DNA of 64,000 bases from Apostichopus japonicus (taxonomy: Eukaryota; Echinodermata; Holothuroidea; Aspidochirotida; Stichopodidae): positions 18,551,418 through 18,615,417 of the forward strand of contig NC_092570.1 in NCBI RefSeq assembly GCF_037975245.1. Reading direction: 5' to 3'. The translations under genes and the position numbers were made by a program. Shown piece by piece: positions 1-11,026 of the stretch. The stretch's first letter is position 1. Each line of letters begins with the position of its first letter. The notes below the pieces were generated by a model. The model saw nothing but the letters and a program-made list of their open reading frames with translations. It was not told the DNA's origin and searched no databases.

Positions 1-300
1 AGAACTTGTTTAAGAGGGGCCCACCATTTCTGCGGTCTGTGTGTGTGTATCCCCGGTTTTCTGACGACTAACATATTTTTTTTTGCCCTTTTCCTATTCA
101 TTCATGTCACTTAATGTTAGAAGCTTGGAAGAGGGATTCAATTTGCACAAAGTGTGGTAAAAAGAGCAATCTAGTTGATTAGCAAAGAGTTGTAGAAATC
201 TTGAGGGTTATTCAGATATGTGGATTTCTTGTCATTGAATGGACAGACCACCTGTATGGCTATAGGGTTAAGGCTTTAATATCAGATGATCAACATTTTG
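1..300. other. no gene seen; simple T and GT tracts
   Basis: AT-rich sequence with a short TG run near 40-50 and a T run near 77-85. No convincing reading frame, splice pair or repeat structure is visible on either strand. Confidence 0.5.
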
Positions 301-301
301 G

Positions 302-550
302 ATGACATTAGGCAGAATTATAGTCTTGATATGTTGAAGTCCAACAAAAAAGGGAAAAGTTTGCAAGTACCATTTCTCTAGCTATTCCAGTTTTCAAGAT
401 ATTTACCTTTAAAAATATGCTAAATCACTGGATAATGCAGACCACATGTTGACAGCTCCTAAGTGCCTGGCCCTGTAATGTCAGTGTTGAAATCTGTTTT
501 TTTGTCAATTATAATAATAACTCAACTGAAACCATGTTCAGATTATAACT
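302..550 (+). repeat. dispersed repeat family A, copy 1
   Basis: This stretch aligns by eye, in the same orientation, with 35335-35600. Shared landmarks in order are TTAGGCAGAATT, GATATGTT, an AAAAA-rich stretch, AAAATATGCTAAATC, CTGGA and CATAACTCAAC-like sequence. The copies are clearly diverged, so this is an old dispersed repeat. No terminal inverted repeats or coding capacity are visible, so the class is unknown. Confidence 0.6.
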
Positions 551-614
551 TTCACACTGCACCCCCAAAAAGTCGAACCCAGGTAAAACATAAATGTTTT
601 GTAATATTTAACCG

Positions 615-800
615 TTGAATAAACTTCCTGCTTGGTAGGTAGATCCACCAAGTAGTGATTATGAGAACCCTGGTTGAAATTGATGGAGGTCAAATGTCAT
701 CTATAGCTCAAAGTCCAGATAAACCTCGTAAAAACACAATACACAGTTAGCTCTTGGATTGAACTTCTTACTTGGTGTGTGGATTCATCCACCTCATTAA
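615..800 (+). repeat. AGGTCA-bearing dispersed repeat (family B), about 1.3 units
   Basis: A unit beginning AACTTCCTGCTTGG (about 627) and a second beginning GAACTTCTTACTTGG (about 766) lie about 140 bp apart, so the family is internally tandem. The first carries GAGGTCAAATGTCA at about 686-698. Related copies are at 29303-29450, 36480-36800 and 50155-50270. The class is unknown. Confidence 0.55.
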
Positions 801-949
801 AATCTATGTTTGTTTGCAGCTTACAATAAATGTTCGCGTATATAAAATTTGGCAAGGAATCAAGAAGCCTGTTTATAGCGTTTCTCCTTATCAGACATTG
901 CCACATTAGAGATGAGTAAGCAGATATCAATGTGGGGAAATGGATTAAG

Positions 950-1085
950 CATGTTCTAGGCCTAGAAATTTTGGCTAGTTTACTGGCTAAATGCCAATAG
1001 GTTTTACCCGTTTTCAAGCCGAATAAAAAAAAAAATCACTGTCAGGTTTGTGCCAGTGGACAATGAGAACAAACAACACATGTAT
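950..1085 (+). repeat. dispersed repeat family C, direct copy
   Basis: Landmarks AGGCCT, TTTACTGGCTAAA, GCCAATAGG and TTTGTGCCAGT occur in this order here and, inverted and diverged, at 3285-3361. The two therefore look like an inverted pair of one family about 2.3 kb apart. Confidence 0.45.
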
Positions 1086-1089
1086 GTTA

Positions 1090-1750
1090 CTCTTGGTTAC
1101 AATAGTCAGTTGAAGAATGGACATGATTTCCGTACCAGCTCTGTAAATCTTGCTTACTATCAGCAAATATTATTGGGCTGTTCTCAAAGGAGCCTGTACA
1201 AAATTAATTAATACTGATGTGTGTTGTAATTGAGGAAAATGCCAGTGAGAACTTAATTTGTTGCCCGTAAGAGTTTTTTTAAAGCATTGGCCATGTTTTT
1301 TAACAAGTGGCTAAAAATTGTGGAATTATTGGACATCCTGCTTGTCAGTGAAATACAGATTTCAGCGTAGACGGATCTGTAAGCCAAGTTTGGGTATGTT
1401 AAAGTTTAGTGACCATTTCTGGACTTTCTAGCACCTTAAGATCTGGCAATATTCTGGTCACCTTCATAAGACCATTACATGTATGTGGCTAACCTTCACA
1501 ATCGATGAAAAGCCAATGTAGGGTTGATGTTTATATTTTTTTTATGATTTGTACTAATATAAGCTCACTGTCCATCAACACTGAACTAATAATGTTATCA
1601 CTTTTTTTATTCATTTAACCTGTGGATCCTTAATCAGAGATACACAACAATCATTAGTCTTTTGAGAAACTTACGAAAAGAAAAACTCTGCAGAAAATTG
1701 GGTAGGTCCCTCCCCCTAAATGGTATAGATTTGGAAGGAGGATTAATTGA
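1090..1750. other. no gene seen
   Basis: AT-rich unique-looking sequence. Short open frames on both strands are within chance expectation. The TGCCAGTGAGAAC segment near 1240 may be another scrap of family C. Confidence 0.4.
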
Positions 1751-1752
1751 GT

Positions 1753-1820
1753 GGGCGGAGTCTCGGATGCAGGATAAGGGGTGCATGGGCGGAGCCTCAG
1801 ACGCAGGATTAGGGGTGCAT
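1753..1820 (+). repeat. 34-bp direct tandem duplication, 2 copies
   Basis: Two adjacent 34-bp units, 1753-1786 and 1787-1820, both start GGGCGGAG and end AGGGGTGCAT. They differ at four positions. The unit is more GC-rich than its surroundings and contains a GC-box-like GGGCGG. Confidence 0.85.
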
Positions 1821-1829
1821 TGCTAAAAT

Positions 1830-3280
1830 GAGACCAGATAGTAGGTTTTAGAAAAATGCATATAGATTGGAGACTGGTAAGTTTTGTCACTTTTAAATTC
1901 CCAACCCCAGTATGTGTTTGGGGATTAGGAACTACAGATAATATTGTTTCACTTCCTCACACTTTCATTTTGTGGAATAATATTTCAAAGATGTATTCTT
2001 AAATATTTAGTATGAAATCAATTATCCTTGAAAAGCATCAATGTGATTGAGTTAACTTATACGTACTAAACGTTAAGTTTGTGGAGGTGACTTCTATTGC
2101 GACTTCAAGCATTTTAATCTCTGAGTTTTGCCTTAAACATTTTCTGCTTCTTTATAAACAAACATACTACTTTAAAAAAAATCATTATTCAGTTTTCAGA
2201 AACTGACGTTTTCAAGTTTAATTTTAGTGATTGTGATTTTTACGCAAATCTAGTAAACAATTCATAATGCGTAAGTTTGTCATGTCTTCTCATATCCTTT
2301 TCCGAGCAAAGCATATTGGAAAAGTCTCTATATACTGTATCTATAAAATAGTTTGAAGAAGAAGAAATGAATGGAAGATTAAAAAATATGAGGAGGAAAA
2401 ATTCCCAGACGTCTGGACTGGGGGGGGGAGGGGAAGAAGAACATAGATAAAAGCAGAAGAAGGGAAAGCATAACTCAGCCTGGTTTTATGTTTTGGCATA
2501 TATTTTTCATTTCTAGGAAGACTTTAAATTGAAGCTACTCTTTGCTGATTAAGTTTCTCTCATTGTTTGTTTTGGAAACCAAATAATGATTTTTGGTTAC
2601 AAGCCTTCGGCTATAAATTTGAACTATATTTAAGTTAAAATGAAAGAAAATTGGATATATCACAAAAAAAGGAAATTGGATATCAATGATTTCATACCAT
2701 TAATATGAGAACGAATGTCATTAATAAGAGATGAACCACATAATGGAATGAAAAAAATGGAAAAGATGAGAATTTTTCTCGAAATTTGCTCGGTGTGGTT
2801 AAAAACAAAGGGAAATGTTTTTTTTTAATTGGGTAAGTTAATGGATTTGTATACCTAGGTTGATTTTTGCAATGATTGCTACAAACTTATGTGGGGAAAA
2901 GCCTGTAGCACATTGAAACACATCACAATCTAGATCGACCTACGTGGCAAAAATGGAAGGTTTGGGAGAAAATGATTGTTTAGCATTTCATGAATAGTTG
3001 AAAGCACTTAGTGGTTAAAATTCGTCTACCTTACCCTGTCTATACCAGTACTAATTCACTATATTTACTGGATATCTGATAGTTGATTTTAAGGTAAATT
3101 TTATAGCTAAAATTTCACAAGTTTTGTCACCGGTTAAAGAATACAACTGCTTAAAACATTTACTGTCTAAAATAAATTTCCACTGGCATTTATTGGGCTC
3201 AAGTAATACAAGGATTTTTGTATGGTACAAAAATCATTCAATTTTTTGACTTACCATTATGTTTCATTATGTTATCAATT
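1830..3280. other. no gene seen; G9 tract and 12-bp palindrome
   Basis: Nothing coding is supported. A perfect 12-bp palindrome CCAGACGTCTGG sits at about 2406-2417 just before a G9 run at 2420-2428. A short inverted repeat GATTTTTGTA / TACAAAAATC lies around 3213-3235. Confidence 0.45.
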
Positions 3281-3284
3281 TCTA

Positions 3285-3361
3285 CTGGCACAAAAAAAAA
3301 TGTCTGGCAAACAGCAAATTCTATCGGCAGTTTAGCCAGTAAATGAGTTACAAGGCCTGGT
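3285..3361 (-). repeat. dispersed repeat family C, inverted copy
   Basis: Read on the minus strand this matches 950-1085: AGGCCT, then TTTACTGGCTAAA, GCCGATAG, a T-rich run and TTGTGCCAGT. It is clearly diverged and its boundaries are approximate. Confidence 0.45.
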
Positions 3362-3369
3362 AACCTGTA

Positions 3370-4025
3370 TATTGCCCCCAAATACACAATTTACTTAATC
3401 AACAAATTGGGATAACTGGAGTCTGCATGGCTATAGTAAGAAAAGAACAGAAAAGTTAACCATTTTTATCTTGCTAACATTTGGGGTTTTACTGATGGAT
3501 GGAAGGGTAATTTTTTATCGCGTAAAATACGTGTTGAGGAAAGACACAGGCAAAACTCAACCATTTGTCAGTGATTTGGAGGCACCGAAAGTGGCAAAAT
3601 TAATATGTTTTCAGAGAGAGTGAACATACAAAGAACAAGTGGAACAATTAGGTATGAGGAACGATCTCTGGAAGAGAGATGTCCTGTCGGGAAACAAAAT
3701 ATTGCTAGTTGGAAATGTAAGACATGGTAAAGGATAAGGGACCATACAATGAAGAAAGAATGATTCATATATTTAACCATTTAAGACCTTATAATGCTTT
3801 GTGTTAAAATGTGGTTTTCTGGCACATTTAAATGCTTTGAGAGATTTATTTTGGGCTCAACTGCAGGAAGTATAACCCAGCATAGAGCTCAAGTGTTATT
3901 TGTACAGGTTACATACTTTGTAGTTATTATCTTTGGGAGTTCAAACAAGAAGGAGATAAATAATCATCCCATCAGTCATTTAATGTTTATAGCTCAGATA
4001 TCAGCCTGCCTGGCTTATCAATCAG
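3370..4025. other. no gene seen
   Basis: AT-rich sequence with overlapping chance-length frames on both strands (about 70 codons minus, about 79 codons plus). Neither shows a recognisable domain, signal peptide or splice context. Confidence 0.4.
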
Positions 4026-4029
4026 TCAG

Positions 4030-4915
4030 TTAAAATAGTCAAAGTCAAACAATGAGTCAGTTAAACAGTCAGTCAGCTCTTTTAGTCAGTCAGTCAGTCA
4101 GACAGTCAGACAGTCAGTCAGTCAGTCAAAATAGTCAAACAGTGAGTCAGTCAAACACTCAGTCAGCTCTTTTAGTCAGTCAGTCAGACAGTCAGTCAGT
4201 CAGTCAGTCAAAATAGTCAAACAGTGAGTCAGTCAAACACTCAGTCAGCTCTTTTAGTCAGTCAGACAGTCAGTCAGTCAAAATAGTCAAACAGTGAGTC
4301 AGTTAAACAGTCAGTCAGCTCTTTTAGTCAGTCAGTCAGACAGTCAGTCAAAATAGTCAAACAGTGAGTCAGTCAAACACTCAGTCAGCTCTTTTAGTCA
4401 GTCAGTCAGGCAGTTTTTTCACTTAGTCATTCCAGCCATCAGTCAAACAGTCAATTAGTCTGTTCTTTCTGTCAGTCAGTCAAATATCAGTCAGTTCTTC
4501 TGTCAGTCAGGCCAGCAGTGAGTCTCTCAGTCAAACAGTCTGTCAGTTCTTCCAATCAGCCAGTCAGACAGTTAATCAGTTAGTTCTTTCTGTCAATCAG
4601 CCAGTCAAACAGTCAGTCAGTTCTTTCTGTCAGTCAGTCAAACAGTCAGTCAGGCCAGCAGTCAGTCAAGCAGTCAGTTCTTTCTGTCTGTCAGTCAGTC
4701 AGTCAGGCAAACAGTCAGTCAGTTCTTTCTGTCAGTCAGCCCAGCATTCAGTCAGTCAAGCAGTCAGTCAGTCAGTTCTTCTGTCAGTCAGTTAAACAGT
4801 CAGTCAGTTCTTCCAAGCAGTCAGTCTGTCAGTCAATCAGTCAGTCAGAGTTCTTTCTGTCAGTCAGCCCAGCAGTCAGTCAAACACTTAGTCAGTCCAG
4901 CAGTCAGTCAGGCAG
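4030..4915 (+). repeat. TCAG tetranucleotide minisatellite with higher-order units
   Basis: About 890 bp built almost entirely from TCAG/GTCA. In the first 370 bp a higher-order unit recurs: AAAATAGTCAAACAGTGAG at about 4128, 4210, 4280 and 4350 (a variant at 4032), each followed by a CAGCTCTTTTAGTCAG block. Spacings of 82, 70 and 70 differ by a multiple of 4, as expected from gain or loss of TCAG units. The second half (about 4400-4915) uses another unit with GTTCTTTCTGTCAGTCAG and GCCCAGCAGTCAGTC. Each first-half unit contains an AP-1-like TGAGTCA (4053, 4143, 4225, 4295, 4365). A pure TCAG run has no stop on the plus strand but meets TGA on the minus strand. Confidence 0.95.
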
Positions 4916-4933
4916 TAAAAGACCTAGAAACGT

Positions 4934-5035
4934 ATGGGTGCCTCATGACTTAGACTCTTGTGTATAAAGCCAGGGAGTTGCCTTTGAAATGGTAACTCCC
5001 TGATAAAGCTACTGTAGGTAGATAAGGCACCCCAT
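4934..5035. mobile_element. small foldback (MITE-like) element
   Basis: Nested inverted repeats. An outer pair ATGGGTGCCT (4934-4943) and AGGCACCCCAT (5025-5035) differs by one inserted base. An inner perfect 9-bp pair CAGGGAGTT (4971-4979) and AACTCCCTG (4994-5002) lies inside it. The total is about 102 bp, directly after the TCAG array. The inner arms share CAGGGAG with palindromes at 18432 and 43282. No target duplication was identified. Confidence 0.5.
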
Positions 5036-5039
5036 TGTA

Positions 5040-5710
5040 ATTTAATATTGCCTAAAACCAGAAATTTACTTTTTTGGGGTTTTGATTTTACTTTTTTGTG
5101 TGTGTAGGGATGGAAGTTGGATGGGGCTGGGGGGGGAGAGAAGTGTAGGGGAAGACATTTCTAGGAAAATTCAAGAGAAGACATTCAGATTAGGCATGAA
5201 TTCTGAATGTATCCAAGTTTACATAGTAAATATAATTGTTGGATGCTGCCACCATTTTTTCCTTCCGTTTGCCAGTTGTGGTATCTTCCATAGTCTTTGT
5301 TTAACTGTTATATTTGTGCAATGTTCATCAGTTGACACTATCTTAAATATCTGATTTGTTGATTTTGACTTTATTTATAGTCAAGAGGAAGTAGTCATTA
5401 CCTGAAGTGAGTTGTTAGCAGAATCAATGATGATTGTACAGTTTTAGAAGAAAAAAAATGGTAAGGTTAGAAATTATGTCATCAATGAAAGAGAGGTTTT
5501 GAAAACACGAAAAATAGGTTTCAAGGTTTGAATCTTTTGAAAGTGAAGAACAGATATATTGTCTGCCTGTAGTAAAAATTAGTTTGTTAGCTCATCCAAG
5601 TGTCTTGGTTTGGATTTTAGTGTTGTACCTTTGTTCATATTTTGCTGACATTTTTACTTTCTCCCTGGTATTCATAGAGATGTGGAAGGGAACTGCAACT
5701 GTTGTTGCTG
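5040..5710. other. no gene seen
   Basis: AT-rich with a short G-rich patch near 5122-5138. A 90-codon plus-strand frame at 5082-5354 shows no domain and is consistent with chance. Confidence 0.4.
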
Positions 5711-5714
5711 TGTA

Positions 5715-5759
5715 GGGCCGGGGGAGTGTGTGTGGGGGGGGTGGGGGTGTAGGGGAGGG
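5715..5759 (+). other. G-rich tract, G-quadruplex candidate
   Basis: Six runs of at least three G (5715-5717, 5720-5724, 5734-5741, 5743-5747, 5752-5755, 5757-5759) fall within 45 bases, separated by short GT-containing loops. This satisfies the usual four-run pattern for an intramolecular G-quadruplex on the plus strand. Confidence 0.6.
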
Positions 5760-6089
5760 AGATTAGAAGATAACAAACATCGACACAAACATCGACACAA
5801 ACTAGAATAAGAAAAACAACATGTGTATGTTTCTTTTGGTAGACTTTAAAAATTTTTAACTTCATAACTTAGAGTGATATGACTAAAGCAGAGTGTGACA
5901 AAATGATACAGTCAAGTATTTTGGTGAAGATTCTTGGTTTCTTTCTTATTACGATTGACGATGAATTCTGTGGGTCAGGTTATCTCTCTAAGAGTCCTAC
6001 AGTACAATCCTTTTAGCTATCTTACGATAGCCGGGACGTTTATGATAAAAGTAACATCGCAGATAATCTCAACTTCTTGATTGACCTTT

Positions 6090-6300
6090 TTGACTGACCT
6101 ATTCAAAAGTGTCATTATGCAGTGGTGTTGATCAGCGGCGTCTGCTGTGGATGTGGCCCGTCTGATCTGTGAAAATTTGGAATCTTAGGTGTGGGTCCGT
6201 TCTTTCGCTGATGGAATTAAAACAACTTTTCACCATGGCTGCACGTCAGGGGACGTCGTCTCCTCCCTCAGGATTTGAGAAAGATGTCACATGATGAGGT
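6090..6300. other. CpG-containing islet with small frames on both strands
   Basis: This stretch is richer in CG and GC than its flanks. On the plus strand ATG at 6236 lies in a CACCATGG start context, but its frame closes after about 19 codons (27 if an ATG 24 bases upstream is used). On the minus strand the same palindromic CCATGG starts a 34-codon frame. Neither is recognisable. It may be a regulatory islet, a 5' untranslated exon or chance. Confidence 0.2.
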
Positions 6301-6309
6301 TTGCTCCCT

Positions 6310-6690
6310 TTGATGTGATGGACATGTTGAATGGTTGTCACAGGAGCTGGAATGAGTGCGAAAAGTGTAGAGGCCTGACCTGATCAATTCTCTAAACACT
6401 TTCCAAATAGGAGAAGGTTGATTTATAATCATGTTGTTTATTCATGATTGTCATAAGGATAGGGTTTTAAAATCAGCCACTATATATATATATAGCTTCC
6501 AATTCCATTAGGGATCATTAAGCTAGAACAAAGAAATAATTAATTTTTGAAAAGATTAGGGAAACTTAAAACCAAAGTCTAATGTTCAACAATGTAGGGT
6601 TGTTCAAATTTGACGTCTAGGCCGTTCTCATGACAAATGCCCAGCATTCACACTCGCTATTTTGCTGGAGTCCCTTTTGAAACTTCTTCA
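6310..6690. other. no gene seen; short TA run
   Basis: Unremarkable sequence with a (TA)7 run at about 6481-6495. Confidence 0.4.
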
Positions 6691-6691
6691 T

Positions 6692-6930
6692 CAGGGGTTC
6701 TTAATCGGTGGCCAGTAGGTCATATCCTGTCTGCGAGTGATTTCACACCTGGCGGCCAGTAAACAATCTTTTTCTCATGATCTTGTAATACTTGGGGTAT
6801 GCAGGCCATTAAGGCCTTATATGTTTAAGCACCTACTAGTGGTATCCCCTACACATTGCTCTATCTACTGTAGACATTCCGAGATTTAAGTTCTCTCTGG
6901 CCTCTGTAGAAAATTAGTTGAGAACCTTTG
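6692..6930. mobile_element. degraded hAT-type MITE (about 239 bp)
   Basis: The left end CAGGGGTTCTTAATC at 6692 pairs with the right end, which reads CAAAGGTTCTCAAC inward from 6930 on the minus strand. The CA(G/A)(G/A)GGTTCT(T/C)AA pattern is typical of hAT-superfamily terminal inverted repeats. The flanking octamers TTCTTCAT and CTCTATAT agree at 5 of 8 positions, as expected for a decayed 8-bp target duplication. No transposase frame remains, so it would be non-autonomous. Confidence 0.55.
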
Positions 6931-6939
6931 CTCTATATA

Positions 6940-7920
6940 GAGTCCACCTGTCACTGACACAATTGCTCTATTGAGCTTCTGTACTAAAGTCCTCACTACA
7001 TTGTTATTACAGATGCCAGGGAAGTTCCCACTTCATTGTGGTAATCAGGTTTTAGGGTCGTAAAGGTCATGAGCCATCAACCAAAGGGGATTTTTTAAGT
7101 TTTTCCAATCCCAGTTTAATCTTTACTCAAGAAACCAGTCTTGTTGGTATATTCAGTCCCATTTCATGTTTAGTGAGGTATGGAAAGTATTGAGACAGTG
7201 AAATTATAGTTTTATATATTTAGAAACTAGTAAAATTGTAGGTTATCATTTTAAATGCCTAACACCTCCTTGTTGCTAGGATAGATATCAGACTAAGCCG
7301 TGAGAAAGGAACAGAATCACAAACAGGGATGAGGATGGGGGGGAGAGGGAGATGGGGGGAGAGGGGGATGGGGGAGGAGAGAATATACAATCAATTAGAG
7401 ATGTTACTAGTGACTTGATTTGAGACTCGGTTCGAGAGATATTTAAAAATCAAGGACTCGAGTCACTGTATAATCTACAGAGGAAACTTCACAACCTTCT
7501 TTGAGTCACGTTATTTTTGAGATTTAGGTTTAATACTCATGTGATCAGTCATGACAAAACTGCGATTAACTCTTCACGGAGCGACTGTGGCAAGGTCAAC
7601 GTAAATGGACAGCGAAATAAAAGGACATTGATGCAGTTTGCAATTGCATCGCTCATTGAAAAAAGAAAACTTAAAGTGTTATCAAGATGAGATGGGTGAC
7701 CTAGGACTTGACTTGAGAGGAGGTTAATTAATGTCACTGAATTTGGTTGAATGTTGGATGACAGATGGACATTTTAAGAACTATGACATGTATATGAAAA
7801 TGATCTTTTGTAAATTGCCTTCCATGTACATCATACCATGCAGATATTAAAACATTTTAAAGTTAAGTGGTTACTAATTTATGTTCAGTGCTATTAATAA
7901 CATTTAATGGTAAGTAATTA
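6940..7920. other. no gene seen; G/A-rich patch
   Basis: Mostly unique AT-rich sequence. A purine tract with repeated GATGGGGG/GAGAGGG words occupies about 7328-7382. No coding support. Confidence 0.4.
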
Positions 7921-7924
7921 GTTT

Positions 7925-8300
7925 CGTCAAAGTAGTGAATGAGGTACAATTTATAAGTCAACTATGTTTCAACGATTGGATATTTCCCATGGTGCACTGC
8001 GATAGAAGTGTGTAAAAGTAAAGTAGAAGAAACGTCAAGTAGTCTATGAGGCATAAGTATCATATAAGTCGATGATGGTACGATACATTTCCCACGATGC
8101 ACCTGCCTTTCTTAGGCCTCCCGCCATCTCTATGCAACTGATAATTCACTAAATACCCTGACATAAAGTAGTGTGAGTGAATGAACAGTAAAAGGAAGGT
8201 CAAGTTGTATATGAGGTATAACTTGTAAGTCAATCATTATTCGAGATATTTCCCATGATGCACCTGGCTGTCGTAGGCCTTAGCCATATGTATGCAATTG
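7925..8300 (+). repeat. degenerate tandem repeat, 3 copies
   Basis: Three diverged units share a start like GTCAAGTAGTNTATGAGG (about 7927, 8034, 8201), then a TATAAGTC-like stretch and an end like ATATTTCCCATGATGCACCTG (about 7980, 8090, 8249). Spacings of 107 and 167 bp show indels between copies. Copies 2 and 3 also share a TAGGCCT tail. No coding frame persists across copies. Confidence 0.65.
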
Positions 8301-8309
8301 ATCTTTAGC

Positions 8310-8875
8310 ATTACACCTAAAGAGAAGTTATTGCAGGTGCTATGGAAGTATGGCCACATTCAGATGGAATAACATGTCTCCCTAGAAACCTGCTATAGCT
8401 ACAGTATGCACCAGTCAGTACACATACATTATATCCTGATGTCTGGTTCCGCAGCAATGAAATCTTCCTTCCGATGATGAGGCGATCAGAGCAGGAGTTT
8501 GGAGTTAACCATTGGTGAAGCTCATAAACCCTGTGTTAACGTATATCTTCAATCATCATACCACATAAGAGACCTTCGTAGCAGATACAGTCTTTACATC
8601 TCCAGAACTTGAATACTACTTTACCACACTGTAGGTGATAAAAGGTAAAATTGAGTCAGATTGACAGAAAAACACCAGACGGTGAATGAATAGGACTGAA
8701 AAGTTCCTTTGTTGACAGTGGTCTTGAATGGATAGAGATTGTTTGTACTGACAGAAGATAAACAGCTGTGAACGGCTAAAGATGTCGATGGGTTAAAACT
8801 TAAAAGCGATGTTCTTTTTGTTACCAACAACTCTGGTGCAGTGGAAGTTTTATACAAACTAGAGAAACAAATGTT
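8310..8875. other. no gene seen
   Basis: Slightly more GC than average. An 85-codon minus frame at 8621-8878 has no recognisable motif and is taken as chance. Confidence 0.35.
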
Positions 8876-8879
8876 CACA

Positions 8880-9230
8880 AAGTTGAGCCCCTCAGCAGGT
8901 CACGACCTGACTGAACTCGAATGTTGTTGCATTGAGCACCGTGGATAGTCAGAGAGTGTATGTACGTGTGCTTAAGATTGGACTACAACTGATCAAGATT
9001 TTGCCAGATCAGCTTCAGTCGGGGAAAACCGAACACGCAGCAATTTCACGAATAGAACTGCTGCCATTTTAACTAATGTAACAAATAATTTTACATGCGA
9101 CCTAAATGTGAACTGGTCGTTCACACAAGAAGAGTCGGTTGAGTGAACTCCCTATTCGTTTAGTGTGAAGGGGTCAACTCAACTCTGAGACCGAGGATCT
9201 TCACCCGCCACTATAGAAAACTGTGCCATG
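8880..9230. other. CpG-containing islet
   Basis: CG dinucleotides are more frequent than in the flanks. A plus-strand frame of about 53 codons without an obvious start runs from about 8910 to a TAA near 9072 with balanced amino-acid composition, but no family is recognisable. It may be an exon fragment, a regulatory element or chance. Confidence 0.15.
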
Positions 9231-9239
9231 ACAGCCAAG

Positions 9240-11015
9240 TTAAATAGATGAGTCACATTCAGTAAGGGGTAGTGTGCTGGAGGCTTTTAAATATTTCTCC
9301 TGCTTATATCAGTTTGTTCCACAACTGAGATTAAAACTTTCTGATATGCTGAGCAAAATTTTGGACAAAAGTTTTTCCTCGTTGCACCATAATGCTTTAC
9401 GGCTCCTGAAGCTGTGAGAGGGTGGGTGTGTGGGGTTGGGGTGGGAGATGGTTGGAAGTGGAATGAGGCACCTGGCTTTTTACTGCAGCAATGAGCACAC
9501 AAGTATGGTGCCACCACAGGCCCCAATTTTATCACCACTGAACTTTGGTAGACCTGAATCCTGATTGGCCAGATTTGTGTTTTTACTAAATATTCAACAT
9601 ACCTGTTTATCTTATCAAAGATAATACTATTTTAAGATTTTGTTGCTTTGACTTTGAGTCACAACAGGGCTACTACTCATTCTAGAAAATGACCCAAATA
9701 AGTTTGGACTTTTGTCCACGGCAGCATTCGGTATGGTCAGTAATACCCACTGAGATGCATGCTGGGATACTTGTCATCATTGACCTAGAAAGTACGTAGC
9801 GATATCCGATGGTATAGGATGAACCAGGGGCAAAGAGGATGCTGTTACAATAGTTTAGATTGGTCTCTCATCTGTTATTTGATGATCTTCGATCTTGATT
9901 TGCTCCCAGAGAATGGCAATTTTCATCAATTTGTTTTAAACAGCTGTCTCCTCAGGGGGTGCGTTTGGTGTGAATGCTAAATTGTTTAAACGTCCAAAGA
10001 GGAGAACACATCATGGGTTGCCTCTATATGTTTACTCCCTCAAATAAAAATGGCTGGCTTGTTAGTCATTAAAAAATCCTCGCTTTTTCAAGAACAATTT
10101 TGTTTTTAGACGTACAATTTTGTTAGTTAGTTACTGTAAAGTCGAGACATTACAAAGGCTCAGTTATAACTCCGCAATTTAAGAATACCCTTTATAAATC
10201 AATAGAGAGAGGAAGGGGAAGGAAGATGGCGGTGAGGTGTTGTGACAAATTTGACTTGGTACTTGCAGATAGAACTATCATACCTATTATGCTACTTCAC
10301 TCCCATTAACTTTACCTTTCTCCACCCAAACTGAGCACTTTCCCACAAGGTTTGTTGAATGATTTTCGTTGGACATAGACAAGCATTGCCATTTGTAAGT
10401 AAATACTCAAAACAGTGGTGCCTCTTAGCAAGGTCTTATCACATCATACAAAAATGAAACAAAATTTGGTGTCAAATTTAATTATGTTTGCTAAAGAATT
10501 GACAAAGCTGTCAGGTAATCATTTTGCAATATACCCAACGTTTGTTTTGAGAGGTCAACAGTTAGGTTATACCCATAAATTATGAAAAAAACTCCTGGTG
10601 TACCTCATGTAAAGGTGAACATTGTCCTTTGTAGTTATAAACATAAAATAGAAAACGTTGATAAAACTTTGTTTTTTGGGATGATGTAGGAAGTGAAATT
10701 TATAAGGCTCAAAAGTCAGCAAGTGTAAATACCTTTCATAATCTCCGAATTGTTACAGGAGCCTGTTGTTAATGTTACAGGTTGCACCCAATATATTAAT
10801 GTACATTGTTTTACCCTGTAATATATCAGTAAGTACCCATGCATCCATTGATTCATGTTAGTCCAGCCATAATTTTGGGGCGAGCCGTCAAATGTACACC
10901 TTCATGGTAATAAGAGAAGAAAACGTTTCTTTTACATTGCAATTCATGTATATATACTATATCTTGAAGTAGTGGCTAATTGCCCACAACTGTTTGTTAG
11001 TACCACATGGTCAGA
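9240..11015. other. no gene seen
   Basis: Long AT-rich stretch with a G-rich patch near 9419-9450 and a purine tract near 10205-10230. No repeat family, transposon end or splice-delimited frame was found. Confidence 0.4.
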
Positions 11016-11026
11016 AATTAGACGGC

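Noticed and set aside
541-590. tRNA-like GGTTCGA sequence on the minus strand
   Set aside because: No matching acceptor stem, D arm or anticodon arm could be folded around it.
4030-4915. CRISPR-like array
   Set aside because: No constant repeat with unique spacers; it is a TCAG tandem repeat in a eukaryotic context.
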